A stretch of DNA of 64,000 bases from Aldehydirespirator sp965204415. Its GTDB lineage: Bacteria; Actinomycetota; Acidimicrobiia; Acidimicrobiales; Aldehydirespiratoraceae. The stretch is taken from positions 558,001-622,000 of the forward strand of contig CBDBEL010000004.1 in assembly GCA_965204415.1 (NCBI GenBank), read 5' to 3'. The translations under genes were made by a program, and so were the position numbers. The notes under the pieces were generated by a model. It worked only from the letters and a program-made list of their open reading frames with translations, was not told where the DNA came from and made no database searches. This document shows positions 62,301-64,000 of this stretch, one piece after another (position 1 is the first letter of the stretch; each line of letters starts with the position of its first letter).

Positions 62301-64000
62301 CCCATCCCTCCGACGAGACGGAGGCGTTGACGTTCGCGATCGGCGGGACCGACGGCTCGAAGTTCGTGGTGAGCAACAGCGGCCAGATCAGCGTCGGGAC
62401 CTCGAATCTGCCGGTGTCGACCCAGCAGTCCTACACCGTGACCGTCACCGTCAGGGACAGCAAGAACTCCTCGGGGACCGCCGACACCACCACAGACGAC
62501 ACCATCACCGTCACGATCACCATCAGCGACGCCAACAGCAAGCCCACCTTCGACGACGGAACCTCCGCGACGCGCGAGGTGGCCGAGAACTCCGCGGCGG
62601 TCACCAATGTGGGCGCCCCGGTGGCCGCCACCGACGCCGACAGCAGCGACACGTTGACCTACACGATGACCGGCACCGACGCGGCGAGCTTCACGATCGT
62701 GGGGACGACGGGCCAGATCAAGACCAAGACGTCTTTGGACCGCGAGTCCAAGTCGAGCTATTCGGTGACGGTGAAGGTCACCGACAGCAAGAACGCATCC
62801 GGCAACGCCGACACCACCATCGACGACGAGATCTCAGTGACCATCAACGTCACCGACGTGAACGAGGCCCCCACCGCAACCGACGACTCGGTGACCATCA
62901 ACGAGGACTCCGGCAAGACCGAGATCAACGTCACCGCCAACGACACCGACCCCGAGGGCGGCACCCTGACCGCGTCGATCGTGACCAACCCGACCAAGGG
63001 CACCGCCGCGCTCAAGTCCGGCAGCAGCACGGTGATCGAGTACACCCCCAACGCCAACGCCAACGGCTCGGACAGTTTCACCTACAAGGTGAACGACGGC
63101 ACCCACGACAGCGGCACGGCGACGGTGTCGATCACGATCAACGCGGTGAACGATGCGCCGGTGGCGGTGGACGACGCGGTGACCATTGTCGAGGACTCGG
63201 CCAAGACCGAGATCAACGTGATCACCAACGACACCGACGTGGAGGGTGACTCGCTGTCGGTCACCGCGATCACGACCGCGCCGACCAAGGGCACCGCCAC
63301 GGTCAAGGCGACCGACAGCAAGGTGATCGAGTACACCCCCAACGCCAACGCCAACGGCGAAGACACGGTGGTGTACACGGTCTCTGACGGGACCGACACC
63401 GCCAGCGGCACTCTGACGGTCACGATCACCGCGGTGAACGACGATCCGGTGTTCAGTGACGGCGACACCGCGAAGCGCAGCGTCACGCTGGCGGGCTCCA
63501 CCGCGAACAACAACGTGGGCTCGCCGCTGGGGGTGACCCATCCCTCCGACGAGACGGAGGCGTTGACGTTCGCGATCGGCGGGACCGACGGCTCGAAGTT
63601 CGTGGTGAGCAACACCGGCCAGATCAGCGTCGGGACCTCGAATCTGCCGGTGTCGACCCAGCAGTCCTACACCGTGACCGTCACCGTCAGGGACAGCAAG
63701 AACTCCTCGGGGACCGCCGACACCACCACAGACGACACCATCACCGTCACGATCACCATCAGCGACGCCAACAGCAAGCCCACCTTCGACGACGGAACCT
63801 CCGCGACGCGCGAGGTGGCCGAGAACTCCGCGGCGGTCACCAATGTGGGCGCCCCGGTGGCCGCCACCGACGCCGACAGCAGCGACACCCTCACATACAC
63901 GCTGGCGGGCACCGACGCGGCGTCGTTCACGATTGTGGGGACGACGGGCCAGATCAAGACCAGGACGTCTTTGGACCGCGAGTCCAAGTCGAGCTATTCG
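32375..64000 (+). CDS. Giant repetitive cell-surface protein (cadherin/Big_9 modules), runs past window end
   Basis: One frame stays open from the ATG at 32375 to the last base, at least 10,542 residues. Spot checks of the frame at 33,482, 41,042, 50,042, 52,562 and 63,956 all agree. A signal peptide (RLCVLAAVAVVASLLGVAG, cleavage near residue 29) leads to acidic repeats of type EPQVTVEILPEE (to about residue 190). Next come Cys-bearing modules alternating with FN3 and Calx-beta-like domains (about 210-1740). Ten roughly 417-residue modules follow (about 1744-5896), then a linker (about 5897-6708) and nine-plus more modules. Each module holds a cadherin-like domain (REVAENSAAVTNVG, GQIKTRTSLDRE), two Big_9/VCBS-like domains (VIEYTPNAN, NDAPVAVDDA) and a second cadherin-like domain. 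Asp-rich turns suggest calcium binding. The likely role is adhesion or a surface layer; the anchor lies beyond the window. Confidence 0.9.
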   Translation, partial: MRRRLCVLAAVAVVASLLGVAGNPAQAQASALDPAVGTAAAEAPGPAGDLNPQVMVEAVPGPDPPPEPKVTAEVEPAASGPAGDLNPQVRVEAAPEPEVTVEIVPEETGTDEPQVTVEILPEETGTDEPQVTVEILPESGSAEPEVTVEILPEETGSDEPQVTVEVVPESGSAEPQVTVEIVPAEEPGPGQAPAGAGGQGSPVGAQRPGDVTVQGQQTGPSIKVCAGPSAANDCSAITSTSAGSQTFTVFGTGFTGAGVVSGLNLGYGLTACLAPATGSLATSNFFTDCDTDGVAARSWSATGVKAGSQGLTTLHLSSTFIRNNYCTGCEAFTVSNGTFKEDITVIVPANGVVIGGAIFGFTSPRIVVKGSAYQALAIEEAAPALDGLAASNTVAKSVALSWTDPSACASASPACIYEFRHRKPGGEWPDDWTTASTSTSHTVASLESGVEYEFQVRVRQGTVGSEDVLARSSVSATTLDVPLAPRELSATPNGAKTQYRLQWRRPATDATARDAVTAYRVEWSADGVTGWATLATKRQNQRQHNDRNLPRGTDRYYRVVAISEAGGSEPSNVSPAPVPTMLTLSVDRNPSEADDASTSGTNEQVATLTATLDRPAQAEVTVTLTVETDSTAARDTGSGGDYTLSADTITIARGETQGTAEITVADDDVREGRITVTVDDKGTATTDDDEKAVSTEHERIVINASSTPPNLTAVPLEVTIADSKPALAVFASDDNSRAVKSVPHAGAHTFTVAGSGFTGDFVGDLGLFVSACLVPEGTLLGPDQLSSDRFFTHCDAEGLASLLSIMPVPSSQDLTSLYASQALPISPPGATVVLFDLSAGSFVFDMDVAVPVGGVFIGAGGARLGGNCGRLACIVSSFNEPIAVLPIADVAAAPAVDSVALSWSNEDFCDATSPACTYWVRHKKTADGDDGWSSWADTGWTSGAPTYTVTGLDAETGYDFQIERREGAAVLNQGSMSVTTLPPPSLTLTTDRMPSEADDSATSGVDERVATLTAELESPAMAPVTVTLTVDPASTATADSDFTLSPASITIAQGATTGTATITVIDDELSEGTITVNGQTIATEHETIVINAAAVTSPPRIGTLTVTIVDDEPAGAVFLKPNADTAADFSAQVTELSKAGTYHFTVVGTGWTADRLGVLGLFVSACVVPPDRMLGPTQFYTHCDSDGAAATPIAGNFAPEPGSQDLTSIRATSGCSLLQIAKPTAVCTPFTITDGAFRLDLPVNVPAGGVFIGSGTARLMGFTPEILRTVNKLIDVAPIAGLAAVPTADSVALSWSNESFCTSTSPTCSYWVRHKKTADGDDSWSSWANTGWTSGAPTYTVTGLDGSTAYDFEIERREGAAVLNRGSVSATTVSAAPGVPESVAVAVVSGDTTKLAVSWSAPSSGPAATGYRVRWRTEAAGVKAAGMWQGAGGNDDTGEDVGNVTSHTISGLTKGTGYEVQVAAVGAGGTGEFSETRRGVPWPAPGTLTVYLVTDSDLSSPLGDIEGGGTTTFTLVGTGWTSGKLGNLGLYLTACIVPDSGDKAHVHFYRDCDSDGAHPQAGIPSGEETPGSQDLTRLHGTNTVFNNLAMGLGLAGWELFTIESDGSFNQDLTVEVPAGGVVIGAGSANGPLPPVAVTSANVLVGVTGDAIDDLVATPAATSVALSWTNPPECTATAPECSYQVRHRSADSDEWSEWAAATSLTAHTVTGLDSETEYRFGVRRRQGGTTLAAWRIAATTLMAPNQDPTFSALTATRSVEENSPAVTDVGAPVAATDPNTDDTLTYSMTGETSKFTIDTSSGQIKTSSSLDRETKASYTVTVKVTDGKDATGGTSTDIDAEITVTINVTNVNEAPVAVADAVTINEDAGKTEIDVVANDTDVDSSSLTAVDVSDPDNGTAAVKTGDGGVIEYTPDADFSGTDTFTYKAYDGALKSAATATVTVTVTAVNDAPVATNDAVTIDEDSGKTEINVVANDTDVDSTTLTVSAIKTAPSMGTAAIKTGNKIIEYTPNANANGRDTIVYTVSDGSGGTADGTVTVTITPVNDDPVFSDGPTASRSVTVAGSTATSKVGAPLGVTHPDTGDTLTFGIGGTDGSKFTVDSDGQISVGSSKLPVVTQQTYTVTVTVRDSKNSAGNADTNTDDTITVTITISDANSKPTFDDGDSTTRDVAENSAAVVNVGSPVAASDADSSDTLTYSMTGETSNFTIVGTTGQIKTSSSLDREAKASYTVTVKVTDGKDAAGGTSAAIDDEITVTINVTNVNEAPVAVNDAVTINEDAGKTEINVVSNDTDVDSSSLTAVDVSDPDNGTAAVKSDDATVIEYTPDANFSGTDTFTYKASDGSLKSAAAATVTVTVSPVNDAPVATDDAKTINEDSGKTEVNVIANDTDIDSATLTVTAITTPPQKGTAAIKTGNKIIEYTPNADANGRDTIVYTVSDGSGGTDSGTLTITINPLNDDPSFSDGATASRSVTVAGSTANSEVGAPLGVTHPDTGDTLTFGIGGTDGSKFTVDSDGQISIGSNDLPVVTKQTYTVTVTVRDSKDSDGEADTDTDDTITVTITISDANSKPAFDDGETTTRDVAENSAAVVNVGAPVAATDADSSDTLTYTLDGDDKTSFTITGTTGQIKTKTSLNREAKATYTVKVKVTDSKDAAGGTSAAIDDEITVTINVTDVNEAPVAVNDTVTIDEDAAKTEIAVTDNDSDPENGSLTASIVTSPNKGTATVKSGDATVIEYTPNANANGSDSFTYKVSDGTHDSGTATVSITINAVNDAPVAVDDAKTIVEDSAKTEINVITNDTDVEGDDLSVTAITTPPTKGTAAIKAGNKVIEYTPNADAVGEDTVVYTVSDGTDTASGTLTVTITAVNDDPAFSEGTVSDGVRSTTRSVTLAGSTMNSAVGAVLAVDHPTDETEALTFAIGGTDGSKFTVSSSGQISVGSTDLPVLTQQSYTVTVTVRDSKNSSGTADTVIDDTITVTITISDANSKPTFDDGTSATREVAENSAAVTNVGAAVAATDADNGDTLTYTLSGTDASSFTIVGTTGQIKTRTSLDRETKASYSVTVKVTDSKNASGNADTTIDDEITVTINVTDVNEAPTAVDDSVTINEDAGKTEIAVTSNDSDPEGGTLTASIVTNPTKGTAALKSGSSTVIEYTPNANANGSDSFTYKVNDGTHDSGTATVSITINAVNDAPVAVDDAKTIVEDSAKTEINVVANDTDVEGDDLSVSAITTPPTKGTAAIKAGNKVIEYTPNADAVGEDTVVYTVSDGTDTASGTLTVTITAVNDDPAFSEGTVADGVRSTTRSVTLAGSTMNSDVGAVLAVDHPTDETEALTFAIGGTDGSKFAVSSSGQISVGSTDLPVLAQQSYEVTVTVSDGKDSTGDETEATTDDTITVTITISDANSKPTFDDGTSATREVAENSAAVTNVGAAVAASDADNGDTLTYTLDGTDKSSFTIVGTTGQIKTKTSLDRETKASYSVTVKVTDSKNAAGNADTTIDDEIAVTINVTDVNEAPTAVNDSVTINEDAAKTEINVTANDTDPEGGTLTASIVTNPTKGTAAVKSGDSTVIEYTPNANVNGSDSFTYKVNDGTHDSGTATVSITINAVNDDPVAVDDAKTIVEDSAKVEVNVIANDTDIDSTSLSVSAITTAPTKGTATVKATDSKVIEYTPNADANGEDTIVYTVSDGSGGTDSGTLTVTITAVNDDPSFTAGATATRSVTVAGSTKNSAVGAVLAVTHPSDETESLTFKIGGTDGSKFVVSFSGQISVGSTDLPVVTQQSYEVTVTVSDGKDSTGDETEATTDDTITVTITISGTNRAPTFDDGDSTTRDVAENAAAVTNVGAPVAATDADRDGLTYTLSGTDASSFTIVGSTGQIKTRTSLDREAKSSYSVTVKVTDGKDAAGGSSNAIDDEISVTINVTDVNEAPTATDDSVTIDEDSGKVEIAVTSNDTDPEGGTLTASIVTNPTKGTAALKSGSSTVIEYTPNANVNGSDSFTYKVSDGTHDSGTATVSITINAVNDAPVAVDDAKTIVEDAAKTEINVVANDTDVEGDDLSVSAITTPPTKGTAAIKAGNKVIEYTPNADAVGEDTVVYTVSDGTDTASGTLTVTITAVNDDPAFSEGTVSDGVRSTTRSVTLAGSTMNSDVGAVLAVDHPTDETEALTFAIGGTDGSKFTVSSSGQISVGSTDLPVLAQQSYEVTVTVSDGKDSTGDETEATTDDTITVTITISDANSKPTFDDGTSATREVAENSAAVTNVGAAVAASDADNGDTLTYTLDGTDKSSFTIVGTTGQIKTKTSLDREAKASYSVTVKVTDSKNAAGNADTAIDDEIAVTINVTDVNEAPTAVNDSVTINEDAAKTEINVTANDSDPEGGTLTASIVTNPTKGTAALKSGSSTVIEYTPNANVNGSDSFTYKVSDGTHDSGTATVSITINAVNDAPVAVDDAVTIVEDSAKTEVNVITNDTDVEGDSLSVTAITTAPSKGTAAIKAGSKVIEYTPNADAVGEDTVVYTVSDGTDTASGTLTVTITAVNDDPAFSEGTVSDGVRSTTRSVTLAGSTMNSAVGAVLAVDHPTDETEALTFAIGGTDGSKFTVSSSGQISVGSTDLPVLAQQSYEVTVTVSDGKDSTGDETEATTDDTITVTITISDANSKPTFDDGTSATREVAENSAAVTNVGAAVAATDADNGDTLTYTLAGTDAASFTIVGTTGQIKTKTSLDRETKASYSVTVKVTDGKDAAGGSSTVIDDEISVTINVTDVNEAPTATDDSVTINEDAAKTEINVTANDSDPEGGTLTASIVTNPTKGTAALKSGSSTVIEYTPNANVNGSDSFTYKVSDGTHDSGTATVSITINAVNDAPVAVDDAVTIVEDSAKTDVNVITNDTDVEGDSLSVSAITTAPSKGTAAIKAGSKVIEYTPNADAVGEDTVVYTVSDGTDTASGTLTVTITAVNDDPAFSEGTVADGVRSTTRSVTLAGSTMNSAVGAVLAVDHPTDETEALTFAIGGTDGSKFTVSSSGQISVGSTDLPVLTQQSYTVTVTVRDSKNSSGTADTVIDDTITVTITISDANSKPTFDDGTSATREVAENSAAVTNVGAAVAASDADNGDTLTYTLAGTDASSFTIVGTTGQIKTRTSLDRETKASYSVTVKVTDGKNAAGNADTTIDDEIAVTINVTDVNEAPTAVADSVTINEDAAKTEINVTSNDSDPESGTLTASIVTNPTKGTATVKSGDATVIEYTPNANANGSDSFTYKVSDGTHDSGTATVSITINAVNDAPVAVDDAKTIVEDSAKTEINVITNDTDVEGDDLSVTAITTPPTKGTAAIKAGNKVIEYTPNADAVGEDTVVYTVSDGTDTASGTLTVTITAVNDDPAFSEGTVSDGVRSTTRSVTLAGSTMNSAVGAVLAVDHPTDETEALTFAIGGTDGSKFTVSSSGQISVGSTDLPVLTQQSYTVTVTVRDSKNSSGTADTVIDDTITVTITISDANSKPTFDDGTSATREVAENSAAVTNVGAAVAATDADNGDTLTYTLSGTDASSFTIVGTTGQIKTRTSLDRETKASYSVTVKVTDSKNASGNADTTIDDEITVTINVTDVNEAPTAVDDSVTINEDAGKTEIAVTSNDSDPESGTLTASIVTNPTKGTAALKSGSSTVIEYTPNANANGSDSFTYKVNDGTHDSSTATVSITINAVNDNPVANDDTKTIVEDSAKTEINVITNDTDIDSTTLSVSAITTAPTKGTAAIKTGNNKVIEYTPNANANGEDEIVYTVSDGSGGTDSGTLTITITAVNDDPSFADGATATRSITVAGSTMNSDVGAVLAVTHPSDETETLTFDIGGTDGSKFAVSSSGQISVGSTDLPVEDQQSYEVTVTVSDGKDSTGDETEATTDDTITVTITVTVASVAGLAAATTAAKSAALSWTEPSACASASPACIYQFRYRESGQSWPSSWTTASGTAAHTVTGLKAGTAYDFQLRVIQGTVGSEDLLALASVSATTMATTTYSLAGATVVEGAGAGLVITLGEDAPSGGLGFTVTAGYASPAAGKASSGDVGTITTPVTVTGGTRTLTVTVPTVDDNIAEDAETFTVTVTPTGTNSPGWVELSTGSGTATVTINDNDTAGVTVGAVSVSVFAGSTTTYTLVLDTKPAANVVITPASGTAAAATVTGQAKTFTPADWDQPQEVTVTGVAAGASTITHSVSSSGDAKYPTGLSIASVAATVTPTLSVGEFDTIGQFPTKHPTKDGGLLYEGTSVEFMLTGAGWTAGAYKGEFCETVSYKGVESVAVTGCDTANAVDITVGSDGALSATMTYTVPDSGIPDDGVAIRVRSAGGSQSATLRVVHAPGVIEWEVSSVTRNDGTVEANPGEVDLTALAPGDTVVFAVQGSKWIVGFVVPIVCRLPQGGLRQINFANSSNFCFLALSPIAVTDDGWTHTATYTVPAGGLPPYGLAVSAGDANGVQGNAAVVIGAGTAPSVSVQPANRADVVGDGSKEFTVSGSDWTAGPKVTYQFFGRWNMGALKSEFCTIPDGGLGAITDDHCDGDNAATISLPTTNTPLGSFSGHKITYTPPVGAIPAGGVAIRVRREVGATVGGIGNKPLPAPHTMESAVALAIPAAVTVSKDKVSVAAADGTATYTVVLGVEPSGNVVIAPTSSATAKATVGGALTFTPTDWSVPQQVTVTGKQVGTATVAHAVTSSADPRYPVGMGIGSVAVTVENSAPAFDDGDSATREVAENAAAVVDVGAPVAATDADSSDTLTYTLAGDDEASFTIVGTSGQIKTKTSLDRETKSSYSVTVKVTDSKNAAGEADTAIDDEIAVTINVTDENEAPTAVDDSVTIDEDSGKTEIAVTSNDTDPEGDDLTAVDVSDPANGTAAVKTGDGGVIEYTPDANFSGTDTFTYKVSDGTLKSAATATVTVTVNAVNDDPVAVDDAKTIVEDSAKVEVNVIANDTDVDSTSLSVSAITTAPTKGTATVKATDSKVIEYTPNADAVGEDTIVYTVSDGSGGTDSGTLTVTITAVNDDPAFSEGTVADGVRSTTRSVTLAGSTMNSAVGAVLAVDHPTDETETLTFAIGGTDGSKFTVSSSGQISVGSTDLPVATQQSYEVTVTVSDGKDSTGDETEATTDDTITVTITISDANSKPTFDDGDSATREVAENAAAVTNVGAPVAASDSDGSDTLAYTLAGTDAASFTIVGTTGQIKTRTSLDHEAKDSYSVTVKVTDGKDGAGGTSTAIDDEIAVTINVTDVNEAPTATDDSVTIDEDSAKTEIAVTSNDTDPEGGTLTASIVTNPTKGTAAVKTGDATVIEYTPNANANGADSFTYKVSDGTHDSGTATVSITINAVNDAPVAVDDAKTIVEDSAKVEVNVIANDTDVDSTSLSVSAITTAPTKGTAAVKATDSKVIEYTPNADAVGEDTIVYTVSDGSGGTASGTLTVTITAVNDDPAFSEGTVADGVRSTTRSVTLAGSTMNSDVGAVLAVDHPTDETESLTFGIGGTDGSKFVVSSSGQISVGSTDLPVATQQSYEVTVTVSDGKDSSGDETEATTDDTITVTITISDANSKPTFDDGESTTREVAENSAAVTNVGAPVAASDSDSSDTLAYTLAGTDAASFTIVGTTGQIKTKTSLNHEAKDSYSVTVKVTDGKDGAGGTSTAIDDEIAVTINVTDVNEAPTATDDSVTIDEDSGKTEIAVTANDTDPEGGSLTASIVANPTKGTAAVKSGSSTVIEYTPNANVNGSDSFTYKVNDGTHDSGTATVSITINAVNDAPVAVDDAVTIVEDSAKTEINVITNDTDVEGDSLSVTAITTAPTKGTAAIKAGSTVIEYTPNADAVGEDTVVYTVSDGTDTASGTLTVTITAVNDDPAFSEGTVSDGVRSTTRSVTLAGSTMNSAVGAVLAVDHPSDETEALTFAIGGTDGSKFTVSSSGQISVGSTDLPVLAQQTYTVTVTVRDSKNSSGTADTTTDDTITVTITISDANSKPTFDDGTSATREVAENSAAVTNVGSPVAATDADNSDTLTYTLDGTDKSSFTIVGTTGQIKTRTSLDRETKASYSVTVKVTDSKNAAGNADTTIDDEIAVTINVTDVNEAPTATDDSVTINEDAAKTEINVTANDTDPESGTLTASIVTNPTKGTAAVKTGSSTVIEYTPNANVNGSDSFTYKVSDGTHDSGTATVSITINAVNDAPVAVDDAVTIVEDSAKTEINVVANDTDVEGDSLTVTAITTSPTKGTAAIKTGNKVIEYTPNADAVGEDTVVYTVSDGTDTASGTLTVTITAVNDDPAFSEGTVSDGVRSTTRSVTLAGSTMNSDVGAVLAVDHPTDETEALTFAIGGTDGSKFTVSSSGQISVGSTDLPVLAQQSYTVTVTVRDSKNSSGTADTTTDDTITVTITISDANSKPTFDDGTSATREVAENSAAVTNVGSPVAATDADNSDTLTYTLDGTDKSSFTIVGTTGQIKTRTSLDRETKASYSVTVKVTDSKNAAGNADTTIDDEISVTINVTDVNEAPTATDDSVTIDEDSGKTEINVTSNDTDPESGTLTASIVTNPTKGTAAVKTGSSTVIEYTPNANANGSDSFTYKVNDGTHDSGTATVSITINAVNDAPVAVDDAKTIVEDSAKTEINVITNDTDIDSTTLSVSAITTAPTKGTAAVKATDSKVIEYTPNADAVGEDTVVYTVSDGTDTDSGTLTVTITAVNDDPAFSEGTVSDGVRSTTRSVTLAGSTMNSDVGAVLAVDHPSDETESLTFAIGGTDGSKFTVSSSGQISVGSTDLPVATQQSYEVTVTVSDGKDSSGDETEATTDDTITVTITISGTNRAPAFDDGDSATREVAENSAAVVNVGAPVAASDADRDTLTYTLAGTDAASFTIVGTSGQIKTKTSLDRESKSSYSVTVKVTDGKNAAGNADTTIDDEISVTINVTDVNEAPTATDDSVTINEDAAKTEIAVTSNDTDPESDSLTASIVTNPTKGTAALKSGSSTVIEYTPNANVNGSDSFTYKVSDGSLESSAATVSITINAVNDAPVAVDDAKTIVEDSAKTEINVVANDTDVEGDSLSVSAITTAPTKGTAAVKATDSKVIEYTPNADAVGEDTVVYTVSDGTDTDSGTLTITITAVNDDPAFSEGTVSDGVRSTTRSVTLAGSTMNSAVGAVLAVDHPSDETESLTFGIGGTDGSKFTVSSTGQISVGSTDLPVLAQQSYEVTVTVSDGKDSTGDETEATTDDTVTVTITISDANSKPTFDDGDSATREVAENSAAVVNVGAPVAATDADNGDTLTYTLAGTDAASFTIVGTTGQIKTRTSLDRETKASYSVTVKVTDSKNASGNADTTIDDEISVTINVTDVNEAPTAVNDSVTIDEDAGKTEIAVTANDTDPESGTLTASIVTNPTKGTAAVKSGDATVIEYTPNANVNGSDSFTYKVNDGTHDSGTATVSITINAVNDDPVAVDDAKTIVEDSAKVEINVIANDTDIDSTSLSVSAITTAPTKGTAAVKATDSKVIEYTPNANANGEDTIVYTVSDGSGGTDSGTLTVTITAVNDDPAFSEGTVSDGVRSTTRSVTLAGSTMNSDVGSPLGVTHPSDETEALTFAIGGTDGSKFTVSSTGQISVGTTDLPVLAQQSYEVTVTVSDGKDSTGDETEATTDDTVTVTITISDANSKPTFDDGDSATREVAENSAAVVNVGAPVAATDADNGDTLTYTLAGTDAASFTIVGTTGQIKTRTSLDRETKASYSVTVKVTDSKNASGNADTTIDDEISVTINVTDVNEAPTATDDSVTINEDSGKTEINVTANDTDPESGTLTASIVTNPTKGTAAVKSGDATVIEYTPNANVNGSDSFTYKVNDGTHDSGTATVSITINAVNDDPVAVDDAKTIVEDSAKVEINVIANDTDIDSTSLSVSAITTAPTKGTAAVKATDSKVIEYTPNANANGEDTIVYTVSDGSGGTASGTLTVTITAVNDDPVFSDGDTAKRSVTLAGSTANNNVGSPLGVTHPSDETEALTFAIGGTDGSKFVVSNSGQISVGTSNLPVSTQQSYTVTVTVRDSKNSSGTADTTTDDTITVTITISDANSKPTFDDGTSATREVAENSAAVTNVGAPVAATDADSSDTLTYTMTGTDAASFTIVGTTGQIKTKTSLDRESKSSYSVTVKVTDSKNASGNADTTIDDEISVTINVTDVNEAPTATDDSVTINEDSGKTEINVTANDTDPEGGTLTASIVTNPTKGTAALKSGSSTVIEYTPNANANGSDSFTYKVNDGTHDSGTATVSITINAVNDAPVAVDDAVTIVEDSAKTEINVITNDTDVEGDSLSVTAITTAPTKGTATVKATDSKVIEYTPNANANGEDTVVYTVSDGTDTASGTLTVTITAVNDDPVFSDGDTAKRSVTLAGSTANNNVGSPLGVTHPSDETEALTFAIGGTDGSKFVVSNTGQISVGTSNLPVSTQQSYTVTVTVRDSKNSSGTADTTTDDTITVTITISDANSKPTFDDGTSATREVAENSAAVTNVGAPVAATDADSSDTLTYTLAGTDAASFTIVGTTGQIKTRTSLDRESKSSYS
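32575..32950 (+). repeat. Acidic tandem repeats after the signal peptide
   Basis: About six in-frame units of the form EPQVTVEIxPEExG/SG encode an acidic stalk at about residues 70-190 of the giant protein. DNA copies such as ccgcaggtgac and gtcgagatcctgccgga recur with few changes. Confidence 0.8.
37600..50060 (+). repeat. Repeat block 1: ten 1.23-1.26 kb modules
   Basis: Cadherin-like starts (PTFDDG-type) occur near 37616, 38841, 40073, 41327, 42580, 43822, 45073, 46327, 47578 and 48829. The first three modules are the most diverged, with KSAATATVTVTV instead of DSGTATVSITIN. Modules 4-10 are very similar. Confidence 0.88.
50063..52500 (+). other. Non-repetitive linker of the giant protein
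   Basis: Between the two module blocks lie an FN3 domain (AKSAALSWTEPSACASASPA), a Calx-beta-like domain (GATVVEGAGAGLVITLGE), two related domains of type VVITPASGTAAAATVTG near 50800 and 52300, and Cys-containing modules near 51100-52190 (FTVSGSDWTAGPKV, VPAGGLPPYGLAVSAGD). This mirrors the N-terminal region, so the protein looks like a duplicated stalk-plus-array. Confidence 0.7.
52505..64000 (+). repeat. Repeat block 2: nine full modules and a partial tenth
   Basis: Module starts lie near 52508, 53768, 55030, 56280, 57531, 58790, 60048, 61308, 62548 and 63778. The last is cut by the window. Modules 7 and 8 are nearly the same at DNA level over most of their length. Confidence 0.88.

Overview
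The window is high-GC DNA with actinobacterial features. These include a eukaryote-type glycyl-tRNA synthetase, recO, glyS and dnaG close together, many GTG starts with AGGAGG-like ribosome sites, ATGA and GTGA gene overlaps, and long secreted proteins with Ala/Pro-rich tails. The best guess is an uncultivated member of the Actinomycetota, perhaps Acidimicrobiia. That placement is inference from gene style; no marker search was possible.

Layout. 1-5.6 kb is housekeeping: the 3' part of recO, an AAA ATPase, glyS, dnaG, and a tRNA-Asn(GTT) that overlaps the dnaG stop codon. 5.6-26.1 kb is accessory DNA full of small toxin-antitoxin genes, broken genes and dispersed repeats. It holds an antitoxin remnant with 23-bp repeats, a Rieske oxygenase, a nucleotidyltransferase toxin pair, an ABC amino-acid-type binding lipoprotein, a secreted PPPPSY-repeat protein, a Fic protein behind a near-perfect inverted repeat, three unrecognised genes in a row, an intact and a broken NYN nuclease, a RES/Xre operon with extra genes, and a vapBC pair cut by a repeat element. 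Running through it is a family of coiled-coil membrane proteins (three copies plus a fragment). Their flanks are duplicated, and two copies carry a promoter and a 56-codon gene. Members differ in the number of 54-bp (18-residue) repeats, and two carry in-frame stops.

26.1-64 kb is a surface-protein locus with two divergent genes. On the minus strand is a 1976-residue secreted leucine-rich-repeat protein with Calx-beta-like, cadherin-like and fibronectin type III modules. On the plus strand one uninterrupted frame runs from an ATG at 32375 to the end of the window, at least 10,542 codons. It has a signal peptide, acidic repeats, Cys-containing modules, FN3 and Calx-beta-like domains, then two blocks of a roughly 417-residue module (1.23-1.26 kb), ten copies and nine-plus copies. 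Some copies 7.5 kb apart are almost identical, so the array is still recombining.

The LRR gene and the ABC binding-protein gene 21 kb away share a conserved upstream element, so the cell-surface genes may be co-regulated. The large open frames antisense to the two giant genes are treated as shadows. The giant gene runs off the window, so its C-terminus and anchoring are unknown.
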